From assembly GCF_000816845.1 (NCBI RefSeq), contig NZ_CP006877.1:2981501-3045500 (forward strand): 64,000 nt of DNA. Direction: 5' to 3'. Positions 16,784 through 24,890 of the stretch are shown here, in pieces. How positions within the stretch are numbered: position 1 is the stretch's first letter; each line of letters opens with the position of its first letter. Both the position numbers and the translations under genes were made by a program. The notes beneath the pieces were generated by a model, which ran no database searches, was not told where the DNA came from, and was given only the letters and a program-made list of their open reading frames with translations. This DNA is from Rhizobium gallicum bv. gallicum R602sp. GTDB lineage: Bacteria > Pseudomonadota > Alphaproteobacteria > Rhizobiales > Rhizobiaceae.

Positions 16784-18049
16784 TCAGGAACGAACAGGCT
16801 TAGCAGATTGGTAATGGTGCAGGCCGGCCATCGCCGAGCGCTGGCGCGCGCCGACAAGCTTGCCCGCGGAAAAATAAAGAAGGAAGGTACCGACGTTATA
16901 GGGCGTCAAAACGTCGATCTCCACGAAAGAACGGATCAGAAGCAGCACGGTGATGCCGAAAAGGAAATAGGATTCATCGTTGCGCACATCCTCGATCAGC
17001 CGGCGCAGATGCCCCCAAAGCGTCGCGATGATCGTAACGGCAAGGATGAGCACGCCGATCAGACCGAGTTCAACGGCCGTCTCGATGTAGGTATTATGAA
17101 AATGGAAACCGGCTCGCGAGGCGATGAAGAATTCCTTCCATAGCCGCTCAGGCTCTGCGAAGCCCTGAACCCAATAAGCCTGATAGCCGATGCCAATGGC
17201 CGGGTTCTGCGCCGCAGCCCCAATACCTTGTTGCCAAAGATAGGTGCGGCCCGTCAGGGTCGAATCCTTGCCGAAGATGCCCAAGACCGCGTCGACAGCG
17301 CCTAGATAGACGCCCGCCACCACCAGGATGACAGCCGCGACGCCGCCGCCGACCACCAGCAGCTTGCGTTGTTGCGGCGACAGCATGAGCACGACACGAA
17401 ACCCTATCAGCAGGGCAACGACCGCCGCCGTCGTGATGACTGAGGTGGCGGATTGGGAGGCAAGCAGGCAATAGGCCGCCATAAGGCCGACCATGCCCGA
17501 CGTCATCAACCAGAAGCGCCGCTCGCCGTAAATGAAGACGGCGGCAAAGGCGAAGATGATGCCCAGTGAGGCATAAAAGCCGAGCTGGTTCTTCGATGCG
17601 AAGGCGCCAACGAAACTGTAGGTCCCGTCCAACACGTCATATTCGTAGTAGCCGAAGAGGATCGAAAACAGCAGCACGATCGCCGCGCCTGCCACGACGC
17701 CGAGCGTCAGGGTGCGGACATCAAGCACGCGCACGGCAATCAGCGCGCAGACCACCTGCGTCAGGTACTGGATGCTTGCCCTCAGCGACACGCTTGGCAC
17801 GGCGGACCAGAAGACGGAGAGGAAGGCGAAAACGGCGAAGGCGAACAGCCAGATGAAGCGGCTATAGCTGCCGAGCACCTTGCGATAATTGACGGCGACG
17901 AGCGGCAGCCACAAGGCATAGTAAAACAGGATCGCCACCTGCCCGAAGCGGATCGAGTAAGCAAAGCAGAAGAGAGAAAGCGCAACCGCCGGAATGGCGT
18001 AAAGCTCGTTCTCACCTGGCTTTATCAGCACCGATTTGGCGATCCGCAT
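16784..18049 (-). CDS. exoQ: Exopolysaccharide polymerase, O-antigen ligase/Wzy-like (ExoQ)
   Basis: A 421-residue, strongly hydrophobic protein with about eleven predicted membrane helices. A large periplasmic loop in the second half contains GKDSTLTGRTYLWQQGI and FHFHNTYIETAVELGLIG, the signature region of Wzy/WaaL polymerases and ligases with its conserved Arg and His. It should join lipid-linked octasaccharide units into high-molecular-weight succinoglycan. GGAG lies 7 bases before the ATG. It starts 11 bases after the exoF stop, in an exoY-F-Q-Z operon. The name rests on family plus gene order. Confidence 0.88.
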   Translation of the reverse strand: MRIAKSVLIKPGENELYAIPAVALSLFCFAYSIRFGQVAILFYYALWLPLVAVNYRKVLGSYSRFIWLFAFAVFAFLSVFWSAVPSVSLRASIQYLTQVVCALIAVRVLDVRTLTLGVVAGAAIVLLFSILFGYYEYDVLDGTYSFVGAFASKNQLGFYASLGIIFAFAAVFIYGERRFWLMTSGMVGLMAAYCLLASQSATSVITTAAVVALLIGFRVVLMLSPQQRKLLVVGGGVAAVILVVAGVYLGAVDAVLGIFGKDSTLTGRTYLWQQGIGAAAQNPAIGIGYQAYWVQGFAEPERLWKEFFIASRAGFHFHNTYIETAVELGLIGVLILAVTIIATLWGHLRRLIEDVRNDESYFLFGITVLLLIRSFVEIDVLTPYNVGTFLLYFSAGKLVGARQRSAMAGLHHYQSAKPVRS

Positions 18050-18060
18050 GCGGGTCTCCG

Positions 18061-19326
18061 CTATCTCATCGCAACCCCGGCCGTGACCCTGATCAGGTCG
18101 CCCGGTTGCAATGTGCTATTTTCCGTGGCCGGAACTTCCTTCGACTGGCCGTCAACCTCGCGCACAAGGGAATAGCTGATGCTGGCGGCATTTTGAGGGT
18201 CGAAACGCGCTGCATCGTTCGATTGCGCCAATGCTTCCGACATCAGCGCGTCGCTGGTGGCAATCTTCAGGTTGAGCGTGTCGAGTTCGGATTCGGTGTC
18301 TTGCAGTTCCTGCGACAGCTTGGCGTCCCAGTCGTTGCGCAGGGTGATCTCGTCCTGATTGGCCTGGCTGATGTCCTGCTTGGCCTTCAAGATGTTCGTA
18401 TCGATATCGAGAAGGGTAGCCTCGGTATCGGCGGCGCGCTGTTCGGCGGCCATTTTTCGGGCGCTGAGCGCAAGGCCCTTCTCGGCCAGGTTTTCGACCT
18501 TGTCGCGGTCCTCCTTGGCAAGCTCGAGCTGGCGCGTCTGTGTTTCTGTCTTCTTGCCGAGAGATTCGATTTCGGCCTGCAACAGCGATTTCAGGTCGTC
18601 GAGCGCCTGAAGCTGCAGCGTGAGCCGCTTCTTGCGCGTGTTCATCAACGCCATTTCGCTGGCGAGCAGGGCTTTTGCCTCGGGCAGATCCTTGAGCTCC
18701 TGCGGCATTTCGATCGTGTCGCTCTTGGAAGTTTCCGCCTGCAGCCGCGCCTTGCGGGCAATGAGCCGGTTGCGCTCCGTCGTATAGACGACGGCGTCGC
18801 CTTTGGCGTTGATAAAATCGCGGGCAAAGCGCTGGCCGGCATCGGCCCGGCGCAGGCCGCCAGCGATGCTGACGGCCTTCACGACTGTCAGATTGGGTGC
18901 GAAGGGATACTCGCCGGGGTTTTCCACATCGCCGGTCAGAAAGACCGGCCGGAACTGGGCAAGCTCGACGGACGCCGACGGCCGGTCCTTGAGGCCGAAC
19001 TGCTTCTGCAGCGCGGCGCCGATTTCCTTGGCGATTGCATCCGTCGTCTTTCCGGAGGCCGGGAGGTCGCCGACGAACGGCAATGAAAGACTGCCTGAGG
19101 GGCCGATCGTGTAATCGCCGCTCACCACCGACCAGTCGCGGATCGCGCCTTCCGCCGTTTGCCATTCGGCAACGCGGATGCGCAGCTTGTCCATGGTGCC
19201 GAGCTGGTAGTCGGCAGCCCGGGCAAAGCCGGAGGACCCGATCAATATGCTAAGCCCCGCAACGAAAGCGAGGCCGTGCATAAAGGAATTTCCAAGCAGG
19301 TTGCGGCGCAACAGGATTTCTCTCAT
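18061..19326 (-). CDS. exoF: Polysaccharide export outer-membrane/periplasmic protein (ExoF, Wza-like)
   Basis: A 421-residue exported protein. A signal peptide (hydrophobic stretch GLAFVAGLSILIGSSGFARA) precedes the polysaccharide-export domain (DYQLGTMDKLRIRVAEW; GDYTIGPSGSLSLPFVGDL) and a SLBB-like segment (VFLTGDVENPGEYPFAPNLT). Then come long coiled-coil helices over roughly residues 190-350. It would form part of the export channel together with ExoP and ExoQ. GAGGA lies before the ATG. Lies 76 bases downstream of exoY and directly upstream of exoQ. Confidence 0.9.
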   Translation of the reverse strand: MREILLRRNLLGNSFMHGLAFVAGLSILIGSSGFARAADYQLGTMDKLRIRVAEWQTAEGAIRDWSVVSGDYTIGPSGSLSLPFVGDLPASGKTTDAIAKEIGAALQKQFGLKDRPSASVELAQFRPVFLTGDVENPGEYPFAPNLTVVKAVSIAGGLRRADAGQRFARDFINAKGDAVVYTTERNRLIARKARLQAETSKSDTIEMPQELKDLPEAKALLASEMALMNTRKKRLTLQLQALDDLKSLLQAEIESLGKKTETQTRQLELAKEDRDKVENLAEKGLALSARKMAAEQRAADTEATLLDIDTNILKAKQDISQANQDEITLRNDWDAKLSQELQDTESELDTLNLKIATSDALMSEALAQSNDAARFDPQNAASISYSLVREVDGQSKEVPATENSTLQPGDLIRVTAGVAMR

Positions 19327-19402
19327 TCAGTCTTCCTCGTAAATCTGCACGGCAAGCCAAAAGCAGTACCGTACGTTACTTGGCGTATATGGAAGCGGCT
19401 TG

Positions 19403-20083
19403 TCAGTAGCTGCCACGCTGCATGCAGACGGCGGGGATCGTCTGTGCAATGATCTTCACATCGCGGATGAGCGACCAGTTTTCGACGTAGTGGGTGTCGA
19501 AAGCCACGCGGGCAGCATAGGACACGTCGTTGCGCCCGCTGATCTGCCAAAGTCCGGTAAGACCTGGACGCGCCTGTAGATAGTAGACGGCCGAAGACTC
19601 GTAGAGTTCCAGTTCATCAAGAACGACAGGCCGCGGCCCGACAACGCTCATTTCACCGCGAAGGATGTTGATGAGCTGTGGCAGTTCATCAAGGCTGAGC
19701 TTGCGAAGCACGCTTCCGACCGTGGTGACCCGCGGATCGTCTTGCAGTTTTCGCGTTAAACGCCATTCTTCCATCGCCTTTGGATTGTTGCGCAGGTGCT
19801 CCTGCAGGACCTTGTCGCCGTTGACGACCATGGTCCGGAACTTCAGGCAACGGAACTCCTGGCCGTTGTGGCCGATACGGCGATGCCCATAGAAAGCCGG
19901 CCCCTTGTCGGAGAGCTTTACAAGCAGCATCACCATCAGAAAAATCGGGCTCAGGAAAAGGAGCCCGAGCGAGGCAGCCGTGATATCGAATGCCCGCTTC
20001 ATGATCCCGCCAGTCGGCGGAAACACATTCGCATGAACCACGCCAAAAAATGGCGTACTGTCCGATCTCGTCGCAGACTTCAT
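19403..20083 (-). CDS. exoY: Undecaprenyl-phosphate galactose phosphotransferase, priming enzyme (ExoY)
   Basis: A 226-residue polyisoprenyl-phosphate hexose-1-phosphate transferase. One membrane helix (SLGLLFLSPIFLMVMLLVKL) precedes the cytoplasmic catalytic domain: HRRIGHNGQEFRCLKFRTM, RKLSLDELPQLINILRGEMS, VGPRP and PGLTGLWQISGRNDVSY. It attaches galactose-1-phosphate to the lipid carrier, the first committed step of succinoglycan assembly, so its promoter controls flux. It heads the minus-strand operon exoY-F-Q-Z and is divergent from exoX, whose product is known in S. meliloti to repress exopolysaccharide synthesis in balance with ExoY. Confidence 0.93.
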   Translation of the reverse strand: MKSATRSDSTPFFGVVHANVFPPTGGIMKRAFDITAASLGLLFLSPIFLMVMLLVKLSDKGPAFYGHRRIGHNGQEFRCLKFRTMVVNGDKVLQEHLRNNPKAMEEWRLTRKLQDDPRVTTVGSVLRKLSLDELPQLINILRGEMSVVGPRPVVLDELELYESSAVYYLQARPGLTGLWQISGRNDVSYAARVAFDTHYVENWSLIRDVKIIAQTIPAVCMQRGSY

Positions 20084-20603
20084 AGAGTTAACTCCACTTA
20101 TGTTTGCCGTTTGGTCGGTAAGCCCAGGCCGCTAAGCTAGCGCTGACGAATGAGGAGTGTATGGGCGGAATTTGTTTTTTTAAGCCACAATTTCATGGCG
20201 ATTGTGTAACGGCCCGTTTCCGGCGTGTCTTTATCACATTTCTTTTTTTAAGGGTTCTCTAAACTACATATGCAAAGCATGCAATGTTTTTGAATAGACT
20301 CTGTGCGGCGCACTAAAGGTCTTGGTGTTTGCTTCGCGTCGCAAAAAGATTGAAGAATAAATCTTTCTACGCCTTTCGGGTGACATTTGCCTAAGCCATG
20401 CGGGCACTGCAGAGAGTAGGTCAACTATATTGTCTTATCGCTGAATTTATTGCATCGCACCATCAATTTTGCGCTGCACACTCAAATCGATTTAGATAAA
20501 AACTTTGTAATAAAAGTTGAACGCATTTGGCTTTCATGCGTTGGTTCAGTAGGCAAATGTGACGCAAAGTATCGCTTGCAATGTCATAATTGGTACAACC
20601 TGA

Positions 20604-20673
20604 GGTAAAATCGACACATTTGCACCCGAATCCCCGTCACGGCATTCCTTAACGAGGCTTCGTCGATTTTACC
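20604..20673. repeat. Perfect 12-bp inverted repeat upstream of exoX
   Basis: GGTAAAATCGAC at 20604-20615 is repeated in exact inverted form, GTCGATTTTACC, at 20662-20673, with a 46-base spacer. A perfect 12-bp match at this distance is unlikely by chance. It could be two binding half-sites for a regulator that loops the DNA, or a long-range stem in a leader transcript. Confidence 0.6.
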
Positions 20674-20792
20674 CAAAGCCGGAAGGAAACCTTAAACCGA
20701 ATACTGTAGATAAACAGACGACGGATGAAAAAGAATGCTCTCGTTCGGTTGAAACAAAAGGCCTTCTAAAATATACAAGTAAAGGGTCCTTA

Positions 20793-20852
20793 GGGAGGAC
20801 GCCCGATTCAATGACTGTTCATTGAACGAACCTCCCCAAGGGAGGCACGGTT
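20793..20852 (+). promoter_or_regulatory. exoX leader with ribosome site inside a hairpin and an alternative partner
   Basis: The exoX ribosome site GGGAGG (20840-20845, 7 bases before the ATG) pairs perfectly with CCTCCC (20831-20836) across a 3-base loop, which would hide it. A second GGGAGG at 20793-20798 can pair with the same CCTCCC and would then free the ribosome site. Between them lies a TCAATG/CATTGA dyad (20808-20813, 20820-20825). The elements are seen directly; the switching is inferred. Confidence 0.5.
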
Positions 20853-21140
20853 ATGTATGCACCTCGCGTTTTTATAAGCATGATCGGCGCTTTGGCCGTT
20901 TTTGCGGTTGCGACTTATTGGCTGAACGGCTCACTGACAACGACACTGATAGACACGGTGATCTGTGCCGTTCTACTGCAGTTGGGCTATTTCGGCGGCG
21001 TCCTGTTCCTCGTGTGGAAGGAAGCAAAGGCGCGCAACACCCAAGGCAGCACGGCGGCATCCAATATTCCGGCCCGCAGCGACGACAAGGAGAAGATTCC
21101 TGTCTCGCCCTTCAACGGTTCCGAGCCTTTGAATCGCTGA
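20853..21140 (+). CDS. exoX: Exopolysaccharide production repressor, small membrane protein (ExoX)
   Basis: A 95-residue protein with two hydrophobic helices, VFISMIGALAVFAVATYWL (about 6-24) and LIDTVICAVLLQLGYFGGVLF (about 32-52). A hydrophilic, disordered-looking tail follows. Size, topology and position beside exoY match ExoX/PsiA-type proteins, which in Rhizobium and Sinorhizobium lower exopolysaccharide output after transcription in a dose balance with ExoY. The start is fixed by GGGAGG, part of a hairpin (see leader). It begins the plus-strand unit exoX-exoU. Confidence 0.88.
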   Translation: MYAPRVFISMIGALAVFAVATYWLNGSLTTTLIDTVICAVLLQLGYFGGVLFLVWKEAKARNTQGSTAASNIPARSDDKEKIPVSPFNGSEPLNR

Positions 21141-21265
21141 AAACAAGGCTTTCCGGGCGGCAACGATAACCGCCAGCCAACCCCGTAATATCTTTTGAAG
21201 GTCTTTTGCATTGCCGCAGAAGCGGCGACGTCCTAACTCTTGCGCGAGACAACGGAGGGTAAGAC

Positions 21266-22276
21266 GTGGTTGAAATGGCTAAGGCAAGCGTTTGCGTGAT
21301 CATCGCCGCCAAGAACGCGGCCGATACGATCAAATTGGCTGTCGCTTCGGCTTTACGGGAAAATGAAGTGGCTGAAGTCGTCGTCATCGACGACGGATCC
21401 GGCGATGAAACCGCCGCCGCGGCCAGAGCTGCCGATGACGGCAGCAATCGCCTGAATGTCGTTTCCTTCGAAAAGAACAGAGGGCCATCGGCCGCCCGCA
21501 ATCACGCGATCGAAATCTCCACCGCCCCACTGATCAGCATACTCGATGCCGACGACTTCTTCTTTGAAGGCCGGTTCAGCCGGATGCTTGCGGACGACGA
21601 CTGGGATTTCGTCGCCGACAATATCGCTTTCGTCGAGGCAGAGACCGTGACGCGTGCGCCCCAGCAACTCGATCATTTCCTGGACCGTCCGCTGTTTCTC
21701 GACCTGGTGGCCTTCGTCGACGGCAATATTTCCAAGCGCGGTGTCCGGCGCGGCGAAATCGGTTTCCTGAAGCCGGTGATGCGGCGCGCGTTTCTCGACG
21801 CTCACAGACTGCGCTACCGCGAGGAGATGCGTCTTGGGGAGGACTACGACCTCTACGTCCGGGCCCTGGCCAACGGCGCGCGCTACAAGGTGATCCATAG
21901 CTGCGGTTACGGTGCTGTCGTGCGTGGCAACTCGTTGAGCGGCAGCCACCGCACGGAGGACCTCCGCAAGCTCTACGAAGCCGACCAGGCGATCCTGGCG
22001 AACTGCAGCCTGACGGCGGAAGCCGCCGCTGCCGTGCGCCGCCACGAGAGCCATGCCCGCGGCAAATACGAACTTCGCCATTTCCTCGATATCAAGAAGC
22101 AGTCGGGCGCTGGTGCAGCCTTGCGCTACGCCCTCGCCCATCCTTTCGCCGTTCCGGCGATTGCCGGAGGCATCTTCATGGACAAGACGGAACGTTTCCG
22201 CAGCCCCGGCGGCGTCGAGATCGCCACCAGAGGTGCTGGCGGCCTCAGATATCTGCTGCCGTCGTCAGCCGAATAG
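21266..22276 (+). CDS. exoU: Family 2 glycosyltransferase, succinoglycan side-chain synthesis (ExoU)
   Basis: A 336-residue GT-A fold enzyme. The N-terminus SVCVIIAAKNAADTIKLAV and VVVIDDGSGDETAAAA bind the nucleotide sugar. SILDADDFF carries the DxD motif, and GEDYDLYVRAL the later acidic motif. ExoU adds the sixth sugar (glucose) to the lipid-linked unit in S. meliloti; the call rests on similarity and on the order exoX-exoU. The GTG start is preferred because GGAGGG lies 6 bases before it; an ATG three codons later is poorly spaced. The neighbouring exoV of S. meliloti is missing: the converging exoW gene ends only 6 bases away. Confidence 0.82.
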   Translation: MVEMAKASVCVIIAAKNAADTIKLAVASALRENEVAEVVVIDDGSGDETAAAARAADDGSNRLNVVSFEKNRGPSAARNHAIEISTAPLISILDADDFFFEGRFSRMLADDDWDFVADNIAFVEAETVTRAPQQLDHFLDRPLFLDLVAFVDGNISKRGVRRGEIGFLKPVMRRAFLDAHRLRYREEMRLGEDYDLYVRALANGARYKVIHSCGYGAVVRGNSLSGSHRTEDLRKLYEADQAILANCSLTAEAAAAVRRHESHARGKYELRHFLDIKKQSGAGAALRYALAHPFAVPAIAGGIFMDKTERFRSPGGVEIATRGAGGLRYLLPSSAE

Positions 22277-22282
22277 GAAGCG

Positions 22283-23242
22283 CTACTTCGAAAGCTTGCC
22301 GCCGGCGATCTGCAGAGCACTTGCAAACAGGGCCGGATCACGCCACGCCCAGCGGGCCAGCATCTGGAAGTCCGGCAGGCGCCGCCGGCGCACCAGCCGC
22401 ACCTGGCTCCAGAGCGCCTGCTTCCGCGCACGGATTTTGTAGGCCTTTATGGTCTCGATCTCCTGCGGACGCTTCAAAAAACGGCTTTCAAGCCGGTCGA
22501 GCGCCATCCAGGTGATGAACTGCTGCTTGAGAAACTGCGGTGAATCGTTGTCCACGCCGTGGAAGATGTTGATACCCTCTCCGCGCAAGGCGCCTGCCTC
22601 CACGCAAAGAAGCACGCGCCGCGCCGCAAGCATGCAATCGCAAAAGAACAGCACGTCCTCCGCCGCCAGCCGCAGTGCCGCGTCGAAGCGGACCTTGTCG
22701 ATCAGCGGCCGGCCGATGACCATGCACGACATGTGGAGAAAGGCCCAGTTCTTGAGCATCACGCCGGCAATGTCGGGAATCTCGAGCAACAGCGGGTTCT
22801 CGCAAAGGCGCACCGCCTTTTCAGTGGCCTCTAGGTCGGCGATGCTGAAATGATAGTCGAATTCCTCACCTCCGTGGATCGACGCCCAATAGCAGTCGGC
22901 ATCGAATGTCTGCAGCGCATCATAGGCGTTCTGCAGGTGTTTTGGCGTCCACAGGTCGTCTGAATCGAGGAAGGCTGCAAAGCGCGTTGCCGCCGGAACA
23001 TTGTCGAGGCCAGTATTGCGCGCCCCGCCCGGTCCCGCATTCGCCTGTTTGACGACCGCAATCCGCGATCGCTGGCCTTCGGCAAGCGGCTCTAGCTCGT
23101 TTTCGGCGGGATAAGGCGACTGGTCATCGACGACGATCACATCGAAGTCCTGAAAGCTTTGCGCAAAGACAGAGGCCAACGCGCGGCGCAGAATGCCGTC
23201 CTCGCGCTGATAAAAAGGGATGATGATCGTGAAGGTCGCCAT
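22283..23242 (-). CDS. exoW: Family 2 glycosyltransferase, succinoglycan side-chain synthesis (ExoW)
   Basis: A 319-residue enzyme of the length known for ExoW. The start MATFTIIIPFYQREDGILRR has AGGAG at good spacing; a longer upstream frame has no ribosome site. Motifs: DVIVVDDQSPYPAENEL, QANAGPGGARNTGLDNVP, FLDSDDLWTPKHL (DxD) and AAEDVLFFCDCML. In S. meliloti ExoW adds the seventh sugar, a beta-1,3-linked glucose, next after ExoU. It is a single-gene unit here, convergent with exoU and divergent from exoH. No membrane helices are evident. Confidence 0.88.
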   Translation of the reverse strand: MATFTIIIPFYQREDGILRRALASVFAQSFQDFDVIVVDDQSPYPAENELEPLAEGQRSRIAVVKQANAGPGGARNTGLDNVPAATRFAAFLDSDDLWTPKHLQNAYDALQTFDADCYWASIHGGEEFDYHFSIADLEATEKAVRLCENPLLLEIPDIAGVMLKNWAFLHMSCMVIGRPLIDKVRFDAALRLAAEDVLFFCDCMLAARRVLLCVEAGALRGEGINIFHGVDNDSPQFLKQQFITWMALDRLESRFLKRPQEIETIKAYKIRARKQALWSQVRLVRRRRLPDFQMLARWAWRDPALFASALQIAGGKLSK

Positions 23243-23768
23243 TCTTTCTCCTGAACAGTCCGGTGATAGGCACATAGGGTCAAGACTGCGCCCGAGCAAG
23301 TTGCTGCACTGCGAAATGATGTAGGTCATTCCGGCCGAAATTTTGTCAAAGCCCACCTGCGATTGTCAAACGGCGATGTGCCTAATAAACCCATGCGGGG
23401 AGCGATAGCCACATTTCAGCCACATTCAGACCCCCGGCACCGCGTGAAAACCAATGGATTCCTTCATCAAACGACAAAACTTTCCCATCGCGGCGGGTTT
23501 CATCGCCCCCCAGTTTGAATTTATGATGACTTTCCGATATACATTGCCCCATCGGCGTTTCAGTTCCTTCTCTTAGAGCCAAGCCCGATAAGAGCCGTCG
23601 CTGAACCGTTCGTATCAGCCGTCCCGAAACGGGATTGCCGATCATTTTTGCTGCAGTGCCATATTTTCTTCCGTAAAAACGCTCTAGCTTTTGGTCTGCG
23701 GGCTCGTGTCTGCTCTCGTTGAAAACGGTCGCAAGGGGGGGTGCGACCCAATAGGGGTGACTGATAAC
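23243..23768. promoter_or_regulatory. Divergent control region between exoW and exoH
   Basis: A stretch of 526 bases has no supported gene. It occupies the place where exoT and exoI lie in S. meliloti. TTGTCAAA occurs twice as a direct repeat, at 23343-23350 and 23363-23370, exactly 20 bp apart, which suits a response-regulator dimer binding one face of the helix. TAGGCACAT (23267-23275) recurs inverted as ATGTGCCTA (23376-23384). An open frame on the minus strand here lacks a ribosome site and protein-like character. Confidence 0.5.
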
Positions 23769-24887
23769 GTGAACGTTGACGCCAACGTATCCTCGCGGAT
23801 CAACCTGATGCGCATCGTGCTCATTTCGGGCATCGTGTTCGTCCATATACCGTTTGACCCTGCCAATACGCCGTTCAACGGAAACTACGGTTTCTTCGAC
23901 TGGCTGCGGGTCTTCCTGAGCGAAGCTCTCTTCCGTGTCGGGGTTCCCTGCCTCAGCGCCATTTCCGGCTACCTGCTGTTTCGCGGAGGGATGGAAGGCT
24001 TCAACTATGTGAAAACCGTGCGCACCAAAGCGCAGACCGTTTTCCTGCCGTTTCTCATCTGGAACACGGCATTCTTCATCGCCGCGCTTGCGATGCTGAG
24101 CGTCGGCATCGGTGACGGCTATGTCGTAAGCCCGTGGACCGCATCGGTGCGTGGCCTTCTCAGTCAGCTCTTTGCGGCCGAGGAATTTCCCACCAACATC
24201 CCGCTTTACTTCCTGCGCGACCTCTTCGTCTGCATCCTGCTTTCGCCGCTGCTCGCCTGGCTCATCCGGCGCATCCCCCTTTTGACATTGTCGACTTTGT
24301 TGCTGCTCGCGCTCATTCCGGAAATGTCGCTCTATATCGTGATCAAGCGCTCGATCCTCTTCAGCTTCGCTTTCGGCATATATGCGAGCCTCTACAACAT
24401 CGACATCAAGGCGCTCGACCGCTTTGCACCACTTGGCGTGGCGCTGCTGCTTGGCGCTTCGGCGCTGCTTGCAACCGCGATCTACATGAGCGGCCCATCG
24501 ATGCCGGACTGGGTGGAACTATGCCGCAATGCACTGGCAATCGGCGGGGCTGCCGGCTTCTGGATGCTCTCGGCACCGCTGATCAAGACCCCTCTCGGCC
24601 AGCGCCTGGCAAAGACCGGAAGCTTGAGCTTCTGGATCTTCTGCGCCCATTATCCGTTGCTCGTCCTATTCTTCATGATCTGGGGAAAGACAGGCATCGG
24701 CTTTTATCCGCTCTTCTTCTGCGGCTCGCTTCTGGTGCTCTTTCCAGTGCTTGCGCTTTCCAACAGCTTTGTGCGCACCAACGCGCCGCGCCTCTACGCC
24801 GTTTTGACCGGCGGCCGGACCAAGAAGAGCTCTCAATCCGCTTCCCGCCGGGAAGTCCCGGCAGAATTCGTTCCACAGCAAAGGTGA
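23769..24887 (+). CDS. exoH: Succinyl/acyl transferase of exopolysaccharide, acyltransferase-3 family (ExoH)
   Basis: A 372-residue multi-helix membrane acyltransferase. The opening INLMRIVLISGIVFVHIPFD carries the usual membrane histidine, followed by VGVPCLSAISGYLLFRGG and about ten helices. In S. meliloti ExoH succinylates succinoglycan, a modification needed for symbiotic signalling and for cleavage by ExoK. The GTG start at 23769 (AGGGG 11 bases before) gives a length close to the known protein; GTG 23757 is an alternative. It heads the plus-strand operon exoH-K-LA-M-O-P, three bases before exoK. Confidence 0.87.
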   Translation: MNVDANVSSRINLMRIVLISGIVFVHIPFDPANTPFNGNYGFFDWLRVFLSEALFRVGVPCLSAISGYLLFRGGMEGFNYVKTVRTKAQTVFLPFLIWNTAFFIAALAMLSVGIGDGYVVSPWTASVRGLLSQLFAAEEFPTNIPLYFLRDLFVCILLSPLLAWLIRRIPLLTLSTLLLLALIPEMSLYIVIKRSILFSFAFGIYASLYNIDIKALDRFAPLGVALLLGASALLATAIYMSGPSMPDWVELCRNALAIGGAAGFWMLSAPLIKTPLGQRLAKTGSLSFWIFCAHYPLLVLFFMIWGKTGIGFYPLFFCGSLLVLFPVLALSNSFVRTNAPRLYAVLTGGRTKKSSQSASRREVPAEFVPQQR

Positions 24888-24890
24888 GAC

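Larger units (their letters stand above)
20084..20852. promoter_or_regulatory. Long AT-rich regulatory region between divergent exoY and exoX
   Basis: A stretch of 769 bases has no supported gene, unusual in this dense sequence. It is clearly richer in A+T than the flanking genes (T-runs near 20176-20182 and 20241-20251). It should contain the promoters of exoY-F-Q-Z and of exoX-exoU. In related bacteria the exo promoters answer to regulators such as MucR/Ros and ChvI; I cannot assign their sites here. Visible structure is a 12-bp inverted repeat (20604-20673) and a pairing-rich exoX leader (20793-20852). Confidence 0.6.

Noticed and set aside
20822..21169. 115-codon frame overlapping exoX
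   Set aside because: Different frame from exoX, no ribosome site and no hydrophobic helices; exoX itself has both the family topology and GGGAGG before its ATG.
23382..23846. 154-codon minus-strand frame in the exoW-exoH gap
   Set aside because: Runs into exoH, has no ribosome site and no recognisable domain, and does not resemble ExoT or ExoI.
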